Part shown: in pieces, positions 24,856 to 32,915 of the stretch
How positions within the stretch are numbered: position 1 is the first letter of the stretch
How the letters are laid out: each line of letters opens with the position of its first letter
Assembly (NCBI GenBank): GCA_910584945.1
Contig: CAJUDY010000010.1
Coordinates: 1-64,000, forward strand
Length of the DNA: 64,000 nt
Reading direction: 5' to 3'
Source: an uncultured Lachnospiraceae bacterium
GTDB taxonomy: Bacteria > Bacillota > Clostridia > Lachnospirales > Lachnospiraceae
The notes under the pieces: model-generated
Seen by the model: only the letters and a program-made list of their open reading frames with translations
Database searches by the model: none
What the model was told of the DNA's origin: nothing
Program-made: the position numbers and the translations under genes

Positions 24856-25725
24856 ATGAAAAAGAAAGCCATATTTCTCATATTTCCCATCCTGTTTTTA
24901 ACCGGTCTGTCCCTGCTGCTGTACCCCTTCGTCTCCAACCAGTGGAACAACTACCGCCAGAGCCGCCTCATCTCCACCTACGACGAGGCCGTCTCCCAGG
25001 CCGAAGCCGCCGGAGCCATCGACTACAACTCCGAGTGGACTCAGGCCCATAGCTATAACGACGCCCTCCTCCCCTACGTCCTTCCGGACTCCTTCGCCTC
25101 CGCGGCGCTCACCACCGAAGAAGACGAACGCTACCTCTCCTGTCTGAACCTCACCGGAGACGGCATGATGGGCTACGTTCAGATCCCCAAGATCGGCGTC
25201 AAAATCCCCATCTACCACACCACCTCCGAGTCCGTTCTCCAGACTGCGGCAGGACACTTAGAAGGAAGTTCCCTCCCCGTCGGCGGAGAAGGAACCCACG
25301 CCGTGATCTCCGCGCACAGAGGCCTGCCAAGCGCCGCCCTCTTCACCGACCTGGACCGGCTTAAGGAAGGCGATCCCTTCCTATTATATATCCTCGACGA
25401 TACCCTCTGCTACCAGGTGGATCAAATCTCCGTGGTAGAGCCCGACGATACCAGCCAGCTCGTGGCAGAAGACGGCAAAGATTACGTCACCCTCCTGACC
25501 TGCACCCCCTACGGCGTCAACAGCCACAGACTCCTGGTCCGAGGTCACCGGGTGCCCTATGAAGAAATCGAAGACGAAGCCGTGGCGGCCTCCGCCTTCA
25601 CCGGCCCCAGCCTTCGCACCAACTATCTCCTGTGGGTGATCGTCGGCCTTCTCATTACCGCCGGATTCATCCTGCTTTTGTACCTGTGGGATAAAAAACA
25701 AAAAACCTCCGGAGAAAAACCATGA
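24856..25725 (+). CDS. Class C (pilus) sortase, 289 aa
   Basis: N-terminal membrane segment (IFLIFPILFLTGLSLLLYPF), sortase fold with catalytic His154 (SAHRGLP), Cys216 (TLLTCTPYG) and Arg in SHRLLVRGHR, and a second membrane helix at the C-terminus (LLWVIVGLLITAGFILLLYL). The two-helix layout and TLTC-like motif are typical of class C pilus-polymerising sortases. A DDTSQLVAEDGKDYV-type loop is present. The start at 24856 has AAGGAGAG upstream; an earlier in-frame ATG (24754) lies in the structured RNA. Joined to the next sortase gene by an ATGA overlap. Confidence 0.93.
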   Translation: MKKKAIFLIFPILFLTGLSLLLYPFVSNQWNNYRQSRLISTYDEAVSQAEAAGAIDYNSEWTQAHSYNDALLPYVLPDSFASAALTTEEDERYLSCLNLTGDGMMGYVQIPKIGVKIPIYHTTSESVLQTAAGHLEGSSLPVGGEGTHAVISAHRGLPSAALFTDLDRLKEGDPFLLYILDDTLCYQVDQISVVEPDDTSQLVAEDGKDYVTLLTCTPYGVNSHRLLVRGHRVPYEEIEDEAVAASAFTGPSLRTNYLLWVIVGLLITAGFILLLYLWDKKQKTSGEKP

Positions 25726-26579
25726 GACGGACCATTGGAAATCTCCTCTTCGGACTCCTCTTTCTGACCGGATTCGGCGTCCTGGCCTACCCGACCATCT
25801 CCGACCAGTGGAACACCTACCGCCAGAGCCGTCTGATCTCGGATTATGTAGAGACCATACAGGAGATGGAACCCGAAGACTATACCCGGGAGTGGGAAGC
25901 CGCCCGGGCCTTCGACGCCTCCTTCGCGGAAAATAACCTGTACGGAGACGTCTTCGGTTCCGAAGCCGGCGGCCTTGCCGACACCGAGTACTGGAAAGTC
26001 CTGAACGTGGCCCAAGACGGCGTTATGGGCTACCTCTCCATCCCCAGGATCAACATCCGCCTGGCCGTCTACCACGGCACCGCGGACCAGATCCTTCAGA
26101 CCGGCGTGGGTCACCTAAACGGCACTAAACTCCCCATCGGCGGAGACAGTACCCACAGCGTGCTGGCCGCCCACAGAGGCCTTCCAAGCGCCAGACTCTT
26201 TACCGATATCGACCAGCTCTATAAAGGCGACCGCTTTTACATCCATGTGCTGGACGAAACCCTCGCCTACGAAGTGGACCAGATCCTCCCCATGGTGGAC
26301 AAAGACGATATGGCGGCCCTGTCGGAAGCCCTTCAGATCGAAGAAGGGAAAGACCAGGTAACCCTCTTCACCTGCACCCCCTACGGCGTCAACAGCCACC
26401 GCCTGCTCGTGCGGGGAAGCCGGGTGCCCTATGAAGGCGAAGAAGAAATAAGCGGCACCCCCGTGGATACCATGCTGCGGGCCGTTCAGAACTACTATAT
26501 GCTGTACCTGATCCTCGGACTGTCCGTGACATTCCTTGTCATATTAATGATGAAATTTCTGCTCGGACGTAAAAAATAA
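25722..26579 (+). CDS. Second class C sortase, 285 aa
   Basis: Paralogue of the preceding gene with the same plan: N-terminal membrane helix, WNTYRQSRLI segment, His151 (AAHRGLP), Cys218 (TLFTCTPYG), Arg in SHRLLVRGSR and a C-terminal helix. The start overlaps the previous stop (ATGA). Two pilus sortases in one locus usually divide work: one polymerises the shaft and one adds an ancillary subunit. Here two LPSTG substrates lie immediately upstream, which fits. Which enzyme serves which cannot be told from sequence. Confidence 0.93.
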   Translation: MRRTIGNLLFGLLFLTGFGVLAYPTISDQWNTYRQSRLISDYVETIQEMEPEDYTREWEAARAFDASFAENNLYGDVFGSEAGGLADTEYWKVLNVAQDGVMGYLSIPRINIRLAVYHGTADQILQTGVGHLNGTKLPIGGDSTHSVLAAHRGLPSARLFTDIDQLYKGDRFYIHVLDETLAYEVDQILPMVDKDDMAALSEALQIEEGKDQVTLFTCTPYGVNSHRLLVRGSRVPYEGEEEISGTPVDTMLRAVQNYYMLYLILGLSVTFLVILMMKFLLGRKK

Positions 26580-26620
26580 AACCGCATCGGCAGATGCAAA
26601 ACTCTAAATAGGAGGCTGAG

Positions 26621-27586
26621 ATGAAAAAGAAAAGACCCAGATTTATTTTAACTTTTACCTTTCTTCTCCTGGCCCTTGCAGGCTGGAAAAGGGTGGCCTT
26701 CGGGGCGGGGGAGATCGACACCGGCAAGCTCTGCACCGTCACGTTTCGGATTGAGGAAGAGTACACCGAACTAAAGGGACAGGAGATTCCCGTCGCCCTC
26801 TACAAGGTGGCGGAAGTGGACCCTTACGGCCGCTATACCCCGGCGGCGGGGTATGAGTCCCTGAAAGCTCCCCTGCAAAACGTCAGCAGCGCCACCACGG
26901 CCGACGACTGGAAGACCATGGCGGAGCAGGCGGCAAGTCTGCAGGAGACCGGTTCCCTGGAAGCGGCAAGGACCGTGAACCTTGGGGAGACCGCCGAAGA
27001 ACTTCAGACCGGCCTTTATCTGGTCCGGGTGGAACCTGTAGAGTCGGAGACCTGTATTTATCAATTTACCCCCTACCTCATCGCTCTGCCCGACAACGAG
27101 CGGGGCCGTGACGAGGAGGCGGAGGATGCCTGGATCTACGAAGTGTCCGTGAAGTCCGAGCTTACGGACCGCTACGGCAGCCTGGAAGTGCAGAAGACCC
27201 TGGTCCGCTATAACCAGACTCTGGGGCCGGTCACCTGTATTTTCCAGATCGAGGGAGAAAAGGACGGCCGCCTGGTGTACAGCGACGTGGTCTCCGTGAC
27301 CTTTGACGGCCCCGGGACCAGGAGTATCCGCATCCCCCGGATCGCGGCAGGAGCGAGAGTGACTGTGACCGAAGTCTACAGCGGCGCAGGCTACGCGGCC
27401 CAAGGGGCGTCGAGTCAGAGCGCGGCGGTGGTGGCGGACAGCACCCTGTCCCTCTTCTTTTCCAATGACTATGCCGGAGGCACCGGGGGAGGCACCAGTG
27501 TGGTGAACCATTTTTACTATGAAAACGATCAGTGGAATTACGTTCCGGAGACAGACTCCACAGGGGAGCAGGAGGGCAGACCGTGA
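26621..27586 (+). CDS. Secreted pilus-island protein, 321 aa
   Basis: Signal peptide (FILTFTFLLLALAGWKRVAF, GAGE). The body has an N-terminal domain reminiscent of pilin-fold accessory proteins (KLCTVTFRIEEEYTELKGQE, PVALYKVAEVD) and a C-terminal domain starting GSLEVQKTLV, similar to Cna-B or DUF5979-type beta domains. No sorting signal or membrane anchor at the end (STGEQEGRP), so it is secreted or held by other subunits. Followed at one-base overlap (TGATG) by the first TasA-like gene. A periplasm-side or ancillary pilus component is likely; exact role unknown. Confidence 0.6.
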   Translation: MKKKRPRFILTFTFLLLALAGWKRVAFGAGEIDTGKLCTVTFRIEEEYTELKGQEIPVALYKVAEVDPYGRYTPAAGYESLKAPLQNVSSATTADDWKTMAEQAASLQETGSLEAARTVNLGETAEELQTGLYLVRVEPVESETCIYQFTPYLIALPDNERGRDEEAEDAWIYEVSVKSELTDRYGSLEVQKTLVRYNQTLGPVTCIFQIEGEKDGRLVYSDVVSVTFDGPGTRSIRIPRIAAGARVTVTEVYSGAGYAAQGASSQSAAVVADSTLSLFFSNDYAGGTGGGTSVVNHFYYENDQWNYVPETDSTGEQEGRP

Positions 27587-28098
27587 TGAAAAAGATTTGG
27601 AAAAAGAAAACCCTCGTCCTTGGCACAGCGGCATTGCTTTTGACCGCGGGAGCCTCCGCCGGCAGGGCCATGGCGTATTTTACCACCTATGCGGGGGCCC
27701 AGGGCAGCGCGCCTTTAAGCCTTGGATTTACCCGGACGGAAATTGAGGAAACCGTGCAGAATCAGGCCAAATACATCACCGTCGTGAATACCGGAGAGTG
27801 CGACGCCTTTGTCCGCGCCAGACTCTTTGCCGGCGGCGGCTATGAGGACGGCCTGGTATTCCGGGAAGCGGAGTCCGAAGGCTGGACGCCGGGAGAGGAC
27901 GGCTATTACTACTATACTGCAATCCTTCCGCCGGGAGAGAAGACCGGTCCCCTCTGCGTGGGCGTGGACTGGAAAGACCAGGAAGGCGGGTTCAACACAG
28001 ACCGGGAAGATTTCAATGTCATCGTAGTGCAGGAGAGTGCCGGAGTGTACTATGACGAAGACGGGAATCCGGCCTGCAATTGGGAGGTACAGCTATGA
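27586..28098 (+). CDS. TasA/camelysin-like secreted protein with SipW-type signal, 170 aa
   Basis: KKKTLVLGTAALLLTAGASA followed by GRAMAYFTTYA matches signal peptides of the SipW-dependent TasA/camelysin type, where mature protein starts around the A-Y-F-T motif. The mature part (~135 residues) is beta-rich and has VVNTGECDAFVRARLF, the 'N-x-G-x-x-x-x-Y/F-V-R-x-R' strand of this family. In Bacillus, TasA-type proteins build biofilm fibres after SipW processing. Start at 27586 overlaps the previous stop; the end overlaps the next start (ATGA). Probably a minor fibre component or assembly factor. Confidence 0.7.
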   Translation: MKKIWKKKTLVLGTAALLLTAGASAGRAMAYFTTYAGAQGSAPLSLGFTRTEIEETVQNQAKYITVVNTGECDAFVRARLFAGGGYEDGLVFREAESEGWTPGEDGYYYYTAILPPGEKTGPLCVGVDWKDQEGGFNTDREDFNVIVVQESAGVYYDEDGNPACNWEVQL

Positions 28099-28850
28099 GA
28101 AAACAACCAGTCTGGGCAAAGCCGGCCCTGTTATTTGCCGCGTCGGCGGCGCTGCTCCTTGCCAGTACCGTGGGCAGTACAAGAGCGGCGCTTACCTATT
28201 ACAGTGACAACTATGCGCTGGAGATGACCGTGGCCCAGAGCATGGGTGTGAGCCTGACCGAGAACGGCCGGATCGTCAGCCACCGGGATTACGACGGGAG
28301 CGCCTGGAATGGAGACGGCTCCGGAACGCTTCTGGAAGGCATCCTGGACGAGGGAGAGAAGCTGATCCCCGGAAAAAGTTATGAAGAAGCCATCGGCGTG
28401 TCCAACAGCGGCTCCATCGACAGCTATGTCCGGGTGATCCTTCAAAGAAGCTGGCTGAATCCGGAAGGCGGGAAAGACACCAGCCTTTCCCCGGACCTGA
28501 TAAGTCTGAACGTGAACACCGGCAGCGGCTGGGTGGAAGACGCCAGAAGCTCCACGCCGGAGCGGATGGTCTTCTACTACACCAGACCCCTTCCCTCCGG
28601 TCAGAGCACGCCCCTGCTGTGCGATTCTCTGAAAATCGATCCGGCTGTCATGAAAGAAGTCCTGGAAGAGACCGTTTCCGACGGGGAGGGCAGACAGGTG
28701 ATCACCACCTCCTATGCCTATGACGGCTACCGGTTCTGCCTGGAAGCGGAAGTAGACGCCGTCCAGACCCACAACGCCGAAGACGCCGTCAAAAGCGCCT
28801 GGGGCGTGGACGTGACTGTGGCGGAAGACGGGAGCTTAAGCATCCCGTGA
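28095..28850 (+). CDS. Second TasA/camelysin-like protein, 251 aa
   Basis: A hydrophobic signal (KPALLFAASAALLLASTVGS) is followed by TRAALTYYSDNYA, again the SipW-dependent junction type. IGVSNSGSIDSYVRVILQRS is the conserved strand also present in the preceding protein. About 220 residues of beta-rich mature protein, no wall anchor. GGGAGG precedes the ATG. Overlaps both neighbours by four bases (ATGA and GTGA), so it is coupled to its paralogue and to the dedicated signal peptidase. It is larger than its neighbour and could be the main fibre subunit. Confidence 0.7.
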   Translation: MRKQPVWAKPALLFAASAALLLASTVGSTRAALTYYSDNYALEMTVAQSMGVSLTENGRIVSHRDYDGSAWNGDGSGTLLEGILDEGEKLIPGKSYEEAIGVSNSGSIDSYVRVILQRSWLNPEGGKDTSLSPDLISLNVNTGSGWVEDARSSTPERMVFYYTRPLPSGQSTPLLCDSLKIDPAVMKEVLEETVSDGEGRQVITTSYAYDGYRFCLEAEVDAVQTHNAEDAVKSAWGVDVTVAEDGSLSIP

Positions 28851-29365
28851 AGAAGAAACGGCATCCATTCTCCGGCGCGTTCCGTATCTTAAGCACCCTG
28901 CTTTTAACGGGGCTGGTGCTCTTCTGCCTGCCGCTGACCCTTCCCCGACTGTTCGGCTATCATATCTACTCCGTGATCAGCGGCAGCATGGAACCGGCGA
29001 TCCCCGTGGGCAGCCTCCTGTATATTGAAGAAACCGGGCCGGAAGAACTTCAGGAAGGAGAAGTCATCGCCTTCTACGGAGCCCGGGATTCCGCCGCCAT
29101 CATCACTCACCGGGTCCTGGAGAACCGGGTGGTCATGGGAGAACTCATCACCAAAGGAGATGCCAACCAGCAGGCGGATATGAATCCCATCCCCTACGGG
29201 AACGTCATCGGCCGCGTCACCCGCGCCATCCCGAAAGCCGGAAAAGCAGCGGAACTCTTCACCAGCCGGGAAGGAAAGCTCCTTGCCGCCGCCCTGATCG
29301 GCGCCGCCGTTCTCCTGCAGCTTTTAGCCGCTCTTTTAGAAAATAAATCAAATGAATTTAAATAA
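28847..29365 (+). CDS. sipW: SipW-type signal peptidase I, 172 aa
   Basis: An S26 signal peptidase of the SipW (ER-like) class: N-terminal membrane helix, catalytic serine in VISGSMEPAI, and TIDES-type HRV (IITHRVLENR), where the usual bacterial catalytic lysine is replaced by histidine. GDANQQAD and the YGNVIGRV strand are also present, and a C-terminal membrane segment ends it. The start is GTG at 28847, overlapping the previous stop. Its job is very probably to mature the two TasA-like proteins immediately upstream. Confidence 0.88.
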   Translation: MKKKRHPFSGAFRILSTLLLTGLVLFCLPLTLPRLFGYHIYSVISGSMEPAIPVGSLLYIEETGPEELQEGEVIAFYGARDSAAIITHRVLENRVVMGELITKGDANQQADMNPIPYGNVIGRVTRAIPKAGKAAELFTSREGKLLAAALIGAAVLLQLLAALLENKSNEFK

Positions 29366-29553
29366 CTCGGCGCTACAATACTTTCACTGATCGTGCTTCC
29401 CGCCTTACGCGCTCAGTCCGCTGTGTCCCCTCGCCTAAGCGGGAGCGGGGGCTGGAAGGAATATTCACCCGCGGCGGACGTCCGGGTCCCCAATCCAGAT
29501 GTCCGGGACCCGGATACTCCAAAGTAGTGCTACAAAAAAACGGAGGTATAAAA
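29366..29553 (+). repeat. GC-rich folded gap with island repeat motifs
   Basis: TCCGGGTCCC (29481-29490) pairs perfectly with GGGACCCGGA (29505-29514). The stretch 29422-29460 is, in reverse complement, a close relative of 22471-22512 (shared ATTCCTTC-AG-CCCCGCTC-CGCTTAG). No T-run terminator; transcription may continue into the next surface gene. Confidence 0.5.
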
Positions 29554-30375
29554 ATGAGAAAGCCACGCCTTTACTTTGTTATGGCCGCCTTCCTTCTTAT
29601 AGGCAGCACGCTGTCCGTCTATGCAGAAGAATACACCATCGGCGACAACTGGAAGACCCAGTTTGCCGACGGAAAGATGACTGCGAATTTCGACGCGGAA
29701 GAAATCCGTCAGGCGGTCGGCAGCCTGCAGCCCGGTGATCAGGTGACCATCCGCCTGACCCTGGAGAATCAGGACCCAAAAAGCGCCGACTGGTACATGT
29801 CCAGCGAAGTGCTGGAAAGCCTGGAAGACAGCAATAGCTCTGCCAGCGGCGGCGCTTACACCTACGACTTGTCCTACACCGACAGCAAGGGAGCCGTTAC
29901 CGCCCTTTACACCAGCGACAGCGTCGGCGGCGAAGGAGACACGTCGGCGGGCATAGGTCTTCACGAAGTGTCCTCCGCCCTGGAAGAATTCTTCTATCTG
30001 GACCGGCTGGAGTCCGGCGCTTCCGGCGTCATCAGCTTAAGCATCACCCTGGACGGAGAGAGCCAGGGCAACAACTATCAGAATACACTGGCGAGACTTC
30101 AGATGTCCTTCGCCGCAGATCCGGTCACCGGCTTAGGAGGAGGTTCCGGCTCTGGCTCCGGCGGTTCCGGCGGGAATTCCGGTAACCAGGAAGACGACTC
30201 ATCAGGCGGCGGGACTCCCGGGATGCAGCCCTCCGTGGCCTACACCCTGGGCAGCGTGCAGACCGGAGACCAGAGTCCGCTGATGTTCTGGTCCCTTCTG
30301 GCGCTTCTGGCCGGAGTGGGCCTGATGCTCTTCGGATGGATCGTCAGCCGGAAAAAAAGGGGGGAAGAAGCATGA
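29554..30375 (+). CDS. Surface protein with variant sorting-like tail, 273 aa
   Basis: Signal peptide (LYFVMAAFLLIGSTLSVYA) and a beta-rich extracellular domain (about residues 26-195). A Gly/Ser linker follows, then VQTGDQSPLMFWSLLALLAGVGLMLFGWIVSRKK. TGD followed by a helix and positive tail resembles non-LPXTG sorting signals. It may be wall-linked by one of the local sortases or simply membrane-anchored. CGGAGGT precedes the ATG at 29554. The extracellular domain (LQPGDQVTIRLTLENQDPKS, ADWYMS) resembles proteins found beside TasA-like genes, but the family name is not certain. Overlaps the next gene by ATGA. Confidence 0.65.
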   Translation: MRKPRLYFVMAAFLLIGSTLSVYAEEYTIGDNWKTQFADGKMTANFDAEEIRQAVGSLQPGDQVTIRLTLENQDPKSADWYMSSEVLESLEDSNSSASGGAYTYDLSYTDSKGAVTALYTSDSVGGEGDTSAGIGLHEVSSALEEFFYLDRLESGASGVISLSITLDGESQGNNYQNTLARLQMSFAADPVTGLGGGSGSGSGGSGGNSGNQEDDSSGGGTPGMQPSVAYTLGSVQTGDQSPLMFWSLLALLAGVGLMLFGWIVSRKKRGEEA

Positions 30376-31448
30376 ACAGATACAAAAAAGCAGCAGTCTG
30401 GCTGTGCTCTTTGTGCCTGCTGTTTCAGACGTGCGCGGTGCATGTGCAGGCGGCGGACCGGGAAGCTTACGGATATACGATTACGTTCTACGCGGGCAAC
30501 CACGGAACCTTTGCCGGACAAAGCCAGGTGAGTGTGGACAACAGCCGCACCGGTTCCGCCTGGCATGTGGAAAACCAGGGCGCGGCGGTCGTCGTGCGGG
30601 ATCTTCAGTACGGTGACCGGGTCAGCTTTGACGCCGCCGTGGCTGGAGCGGTGACCCTGGGAGAAAACAGCAAATACTATGTGAAAGGCATCCGTCAGGG
30701 CGGCCGGGACAACGATACCGTGGGGATGTCTTCCTTCGAGGTGAAGGGCGATCAGGACTACGTAGTAGCCTACGGGATTCGAGGAGATCTGACTTCCTAC
30801 GTGGTCCGCTACGAGGATACTTCCGGCAATACCCTGATGCCCGAGCGCTCCTACTACGGCAACGTGGGCGACCGGCCGGTGGTGGCGTTCCTGTACATCG
30901 AAGGCTACGAGCCCCAGGCCTATAACCTGACCCGGACTCTGTCCCAGAATGCGGCGGAGAACGTCTTCACCTTCCAGTACGCCCGAGTGCGCACCGGCGG
31001 CGGAGGTACGACCGGCGGCGGAGGCGGAGCTGCCGGAGGAGGCGGTGACGCCGCGGGCGGAGCTGGTGAGACGTCGGCTGCCGACGCCGGAGCTCCCGGT
31101 ACAGGCGCTGCAGCTCCCGGAGGAGCCGCCGTACCGGGTGCAGGAGCCGGAGCGGCAGTCGCAGTTCCAGGCGGTGCAGGCGGAGCGGGAGCCGTTCCCG
31201 CAGGCAGCGCTGCCCCCGGACAGGAAGTTCCGGACACGGACGTCCCTCAGGCGGAAGGCCCCCAGGAACTCCAGGAGCTGGACGATGAAGACGTGCCCCT
31301 GGCCGGTCTGGAACCCGACGCCCCGGCGGCGCCCGGCAGTATGCTCTACCCCATAGTCGTAGGCGTAAGCGCCGCCTCCGCGCTCCTTCTGCTGGTCTTT
31401 CTCTGGATGAAGAGACGAAAAGGAGAGAAAGAAGAAGACGAAACCTGA
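30372..31448 (+). CDS. MucBP-like surface protein on a Gly/Ala/Pro stalk, 358 aa
   Basis: Signal peptide (AAVWLCSLCLLFQTCAVHVQ, AAD). The extracellular domain contains a MucBP-like segment (SYVVRYEDTSGNTLMPERSY, then VEGYEPQAYNLTRTL-type ending). A long low-complexity stalk of Gly, Ala and Pro follows (about residues 212-300), then an acidic region with DVPLAGLEPD and a C-terminal membrane helix (IVVGVSAASALLLLVFLWM) with a basic tail. DVPLAG resembles variant anchor motifs but is not LPXTG. MucBP domains bind mucin-type glycans, so a host or mucus contact role is plausible. Last gene of the island before a terminator. Confidence 0.7.
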   Translation: MNRYKKAAVWLCSLCLLFQTCAVHVQAADREAYGYTITFYAGNHGTFAGQSQVSVDNSRTGSAWHVENQGAAVVVRDLQYGDRVSFDAAVAGAVTLGENSKYYVKGIRQGGRDNDTVGMSSFEVKGDQDYVVAYGIRGDLTSYVVRYEDTSGNTLMPERSYYGNVGDRPVVAFLYIEGYEPQAYNLTRTLSQNAAENVFTFQYARVRTGGGGTTGGGGGAAGGGGDAAGGAGETSAADAGAPGTGAAAPGGAAVPGAGAGAAVAVPGGAGGAGAVPAGSAAPGQEVPDTDVPQAEGPQELQELDDEDVPLAGLEPDAPAAPGSMLYPIVVGVSAASALLLLVFLWMKRRKGEKEEDET

Positions 31449-31466
31449 CATTTTCAGAAATGCTAC

Positions 31467-31503
31467 AAATCCCCAGGAGCATCTGCCCTTGGGGATTTTC
31501 TTC
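31467..31503 (+). terminator. Terminator of the surface-protein island
   Basis: AAATCCCC (31467-31474) pairs with GGGGATTT (31491-31498), followed by TCTTC. It is the first clear terminator after the start of the adhesin gene ~20 kb upstream. Confidence 0.75.
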
Positions 31504-31633
31504 ATTTCCTGCAAAAATTGAAAATGGAAGAAAAAGTAAAGATGTGCAAAGCAATTGACCTGTTGGTGTCAGACGGAGAGAGGCGCAGAAAATTAATAAA
31601 CTTCTGGGACAGGATAGGTAAAGAAAACAGGTA

Positions 31634-31662
31634 TAGGGGCCTCTGCGGCCCCTATTTTTTCT
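31634..31662 (+). terminator. GC-rich terminator before the DUF4236 gene
   Basis: ATAGGGGCC and GGCCCCTAT flank a five-base loop; a T-run follows on the + strand. It lies over the 3' end of the convergent DUF4236 gene. Confidence 0.7.
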
Positions 31663-31855
31663 TCCGTCTCCTCCCGATCCTTGTGGAATAGGACAACCCG
31701 GTACCCGGCAGAGACGCCCGGGCGCGTGCGCCGGTCCTGGAGTTCAGCGACAATCCAAAGAACTTCCCTCCCAGGCTGATTCCCACACTTTTCTTTCCAA
31801 TATTCAGCTTCACCCCGGGCAGCAGGGTGATACTCTTGCGAAAGCGAAATCCCAT
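31652..31855 (-). CDS. DUF4236 protein, 67 aa
   Basis: The whole protein is one DUF4236 domain: it opens MGFRFRKSITLLPGVKLN and ends ASLPGTGLSYSTRIGRRRKKK. Function is unknown; the domain often sits at the N-terminus of larger proteins but also occurs alone, as here. The start at 31855 is fixed by the conserved GFRFRKS opening and an upstream GGGAG; longer frames add unrelated hydrophobic sequence. Confidence 0.85.
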   Translation of the reverse strand: MGFRFRKSITLLPGVKLNIGKKSVGISLGGKFFGLSLNSRTGARARASLPGTGLSYSTRIGRRRKKK

Positions 31856-31884
31856 ATCGTATACTCCCTTCGATCTTTTTCTAC

Positions 31885-31913
31885 ATTTTACCACATCGAA
31901 CATACATTTGCAA
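31885..31913 (-). promoter_or_regulatory. Promoter for the DUF4236 gene
   Basis: Read leftward: TTGCAA (31913-31908), 17-bp spacer, TAAAAT (31890-31885). Start point falls about 25 nt before the start codon. Confidence 0.55.
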
Positions 31914-32000
31914 ATAAAATCGAAAATTTGTTCGGCCATACATAAAAAGAAAGAAGAGTCAAATACTGAACAAAAAAGGTTACAGTTCAGGAGGCAGTAT

Positions 32001-32915
32001 ATGTACGACTTGGTGATCATAGGAGCCGGAACCGCGGGAATGACGGCGGCGGTCTATGGGCGGCGCGCAGGCAGGGAAGTGCTTGTGCTGGAGGAGAAGG
32101 TGTATGGAGGACAGATCATAAGCGCTGTGGAGGTGGAGAATTATCCGGGGATTCCAAAAGTGTCCGGCTATGATTTTGCGGAACAGCTCTTTAAGCAGGC
32201 ACAGAACCTGGGGGCGGAATTCCGATATGAACGAGCGGAAAAGATCATTGATCAAGAAGGGGAGAAGATCGTCGTCACCGGCCGACAGGAATATCATGCC
32301 CGGACTGTGATCCTGGCAACGGGGGCGAAGAACCGTCCGCTGGGAGTGGAGCGGGAGGAGGAGCTGACCGGGAAAGGCGTCTCCTACTGCGCCACCTGCG
32401 ACGGCGCTTTCTATCGGGGAAAGGACGTGGCGGTGGTGGGAGGCGGCAACACGGCTCTGGAGGATGCGACCTTTCTCTCCGGTTACTGCCGGAGGGTGTA
32501 TGTGATTCACAGAAGAGCAGAGTTCCGCGGAGAGGCGCGGCTTCTGGAGGCATTGAAAAAGAAGGAGAAAGTAGATTTTCTGCTGAATTGTCAGGTTATC
32601 GCTCTGGAGGGGGAGGATCGTCTGTCTGCGGTCGTGGTTCGTCAGACTGATACGGAGGAGACGAGTCGCCTTGAAGTTGACGGCCTCTTTATCGCAGTTG
32701 GTCAGGCGCCGGATAACCAGGCTTTCGCGGATCAGGCGGCTCTCGATGCCTACGGATATATCGAGGCGGGGGAAGACTGCCGGACGAAGACTCCGGGCGT
32801 CTTCGCCGCAGGGGACTGCCGCGCCAAAGGAGTCCGGCAGCTTACCACCGCAGCGGCCGATGGGGCCGTCGCCGCCCTCGCCGCCTGCGCGTATCTGACA
32901 GAAAGATCAGCCTAA
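32001..32915 (+). CDS. trxB: Thioredoxin reductase, 304 aa
   Basis: FAD-dependent pyridine nucleotide-disulfide reductase of the TrxB class. FAD motif GAGTAG (8-13), redox pair C130-A-T-C133, nucleotide motif VVGGGNTALEDA, HRR in VYVIHRRAEFR, and the C-terminal FAD contact GVFAAGDCRAK. It reduces thioredoxin or a thioredoxin-like partner in the cytosol; no thioredoxin gene is next to it. CAGGAGG lies about ten bases before ATG 32001, which decides against the longer frame. Its stop codon overlaps the feoB stop from the other strand. Confidence 0.93.
   Translation: MYDLVIIGAGTAGMTAAVYGRRAGREVLVLEEKVYGGQIISAVEVENYPGIPKVSGYDFAEQLFKQAQNLGAEFRYERAEKIIDQEGEKIVVTGRQEYHARTVILATGAKNRPLGVEREEELTGKGVSYCATCDGAFYRGKDVAVVGGGNTALEDATFLSGYCRRVYVIHRRAEFRGEARLLEALKKKEKVDFLLNCQVIALEGEDRLSAVVVRQTDTEETSRLEVDGLFIAVGQAPDNQAFADQAALDAYGYIEAGEDCRTKTPGVFAAGDCRAKGVRQLTTAAADGAVAALAACAYLTERSA

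Noticed and set aside
30240..31514. 424-codon minus-strand frame opposite the stalked surface protein
   Set aside because: The Ser/Cys/Gly-rich sequence is the reverse reading of the Gly/Ala low-complexity stalk; no RBS.
31525..31692. Short ORF (MEEKVKMCKAIDLLVS...) between the island terminator and the DUF4236 gene
   Set aside because: No RBS, and its second half runs through a strong GC terminator stem.
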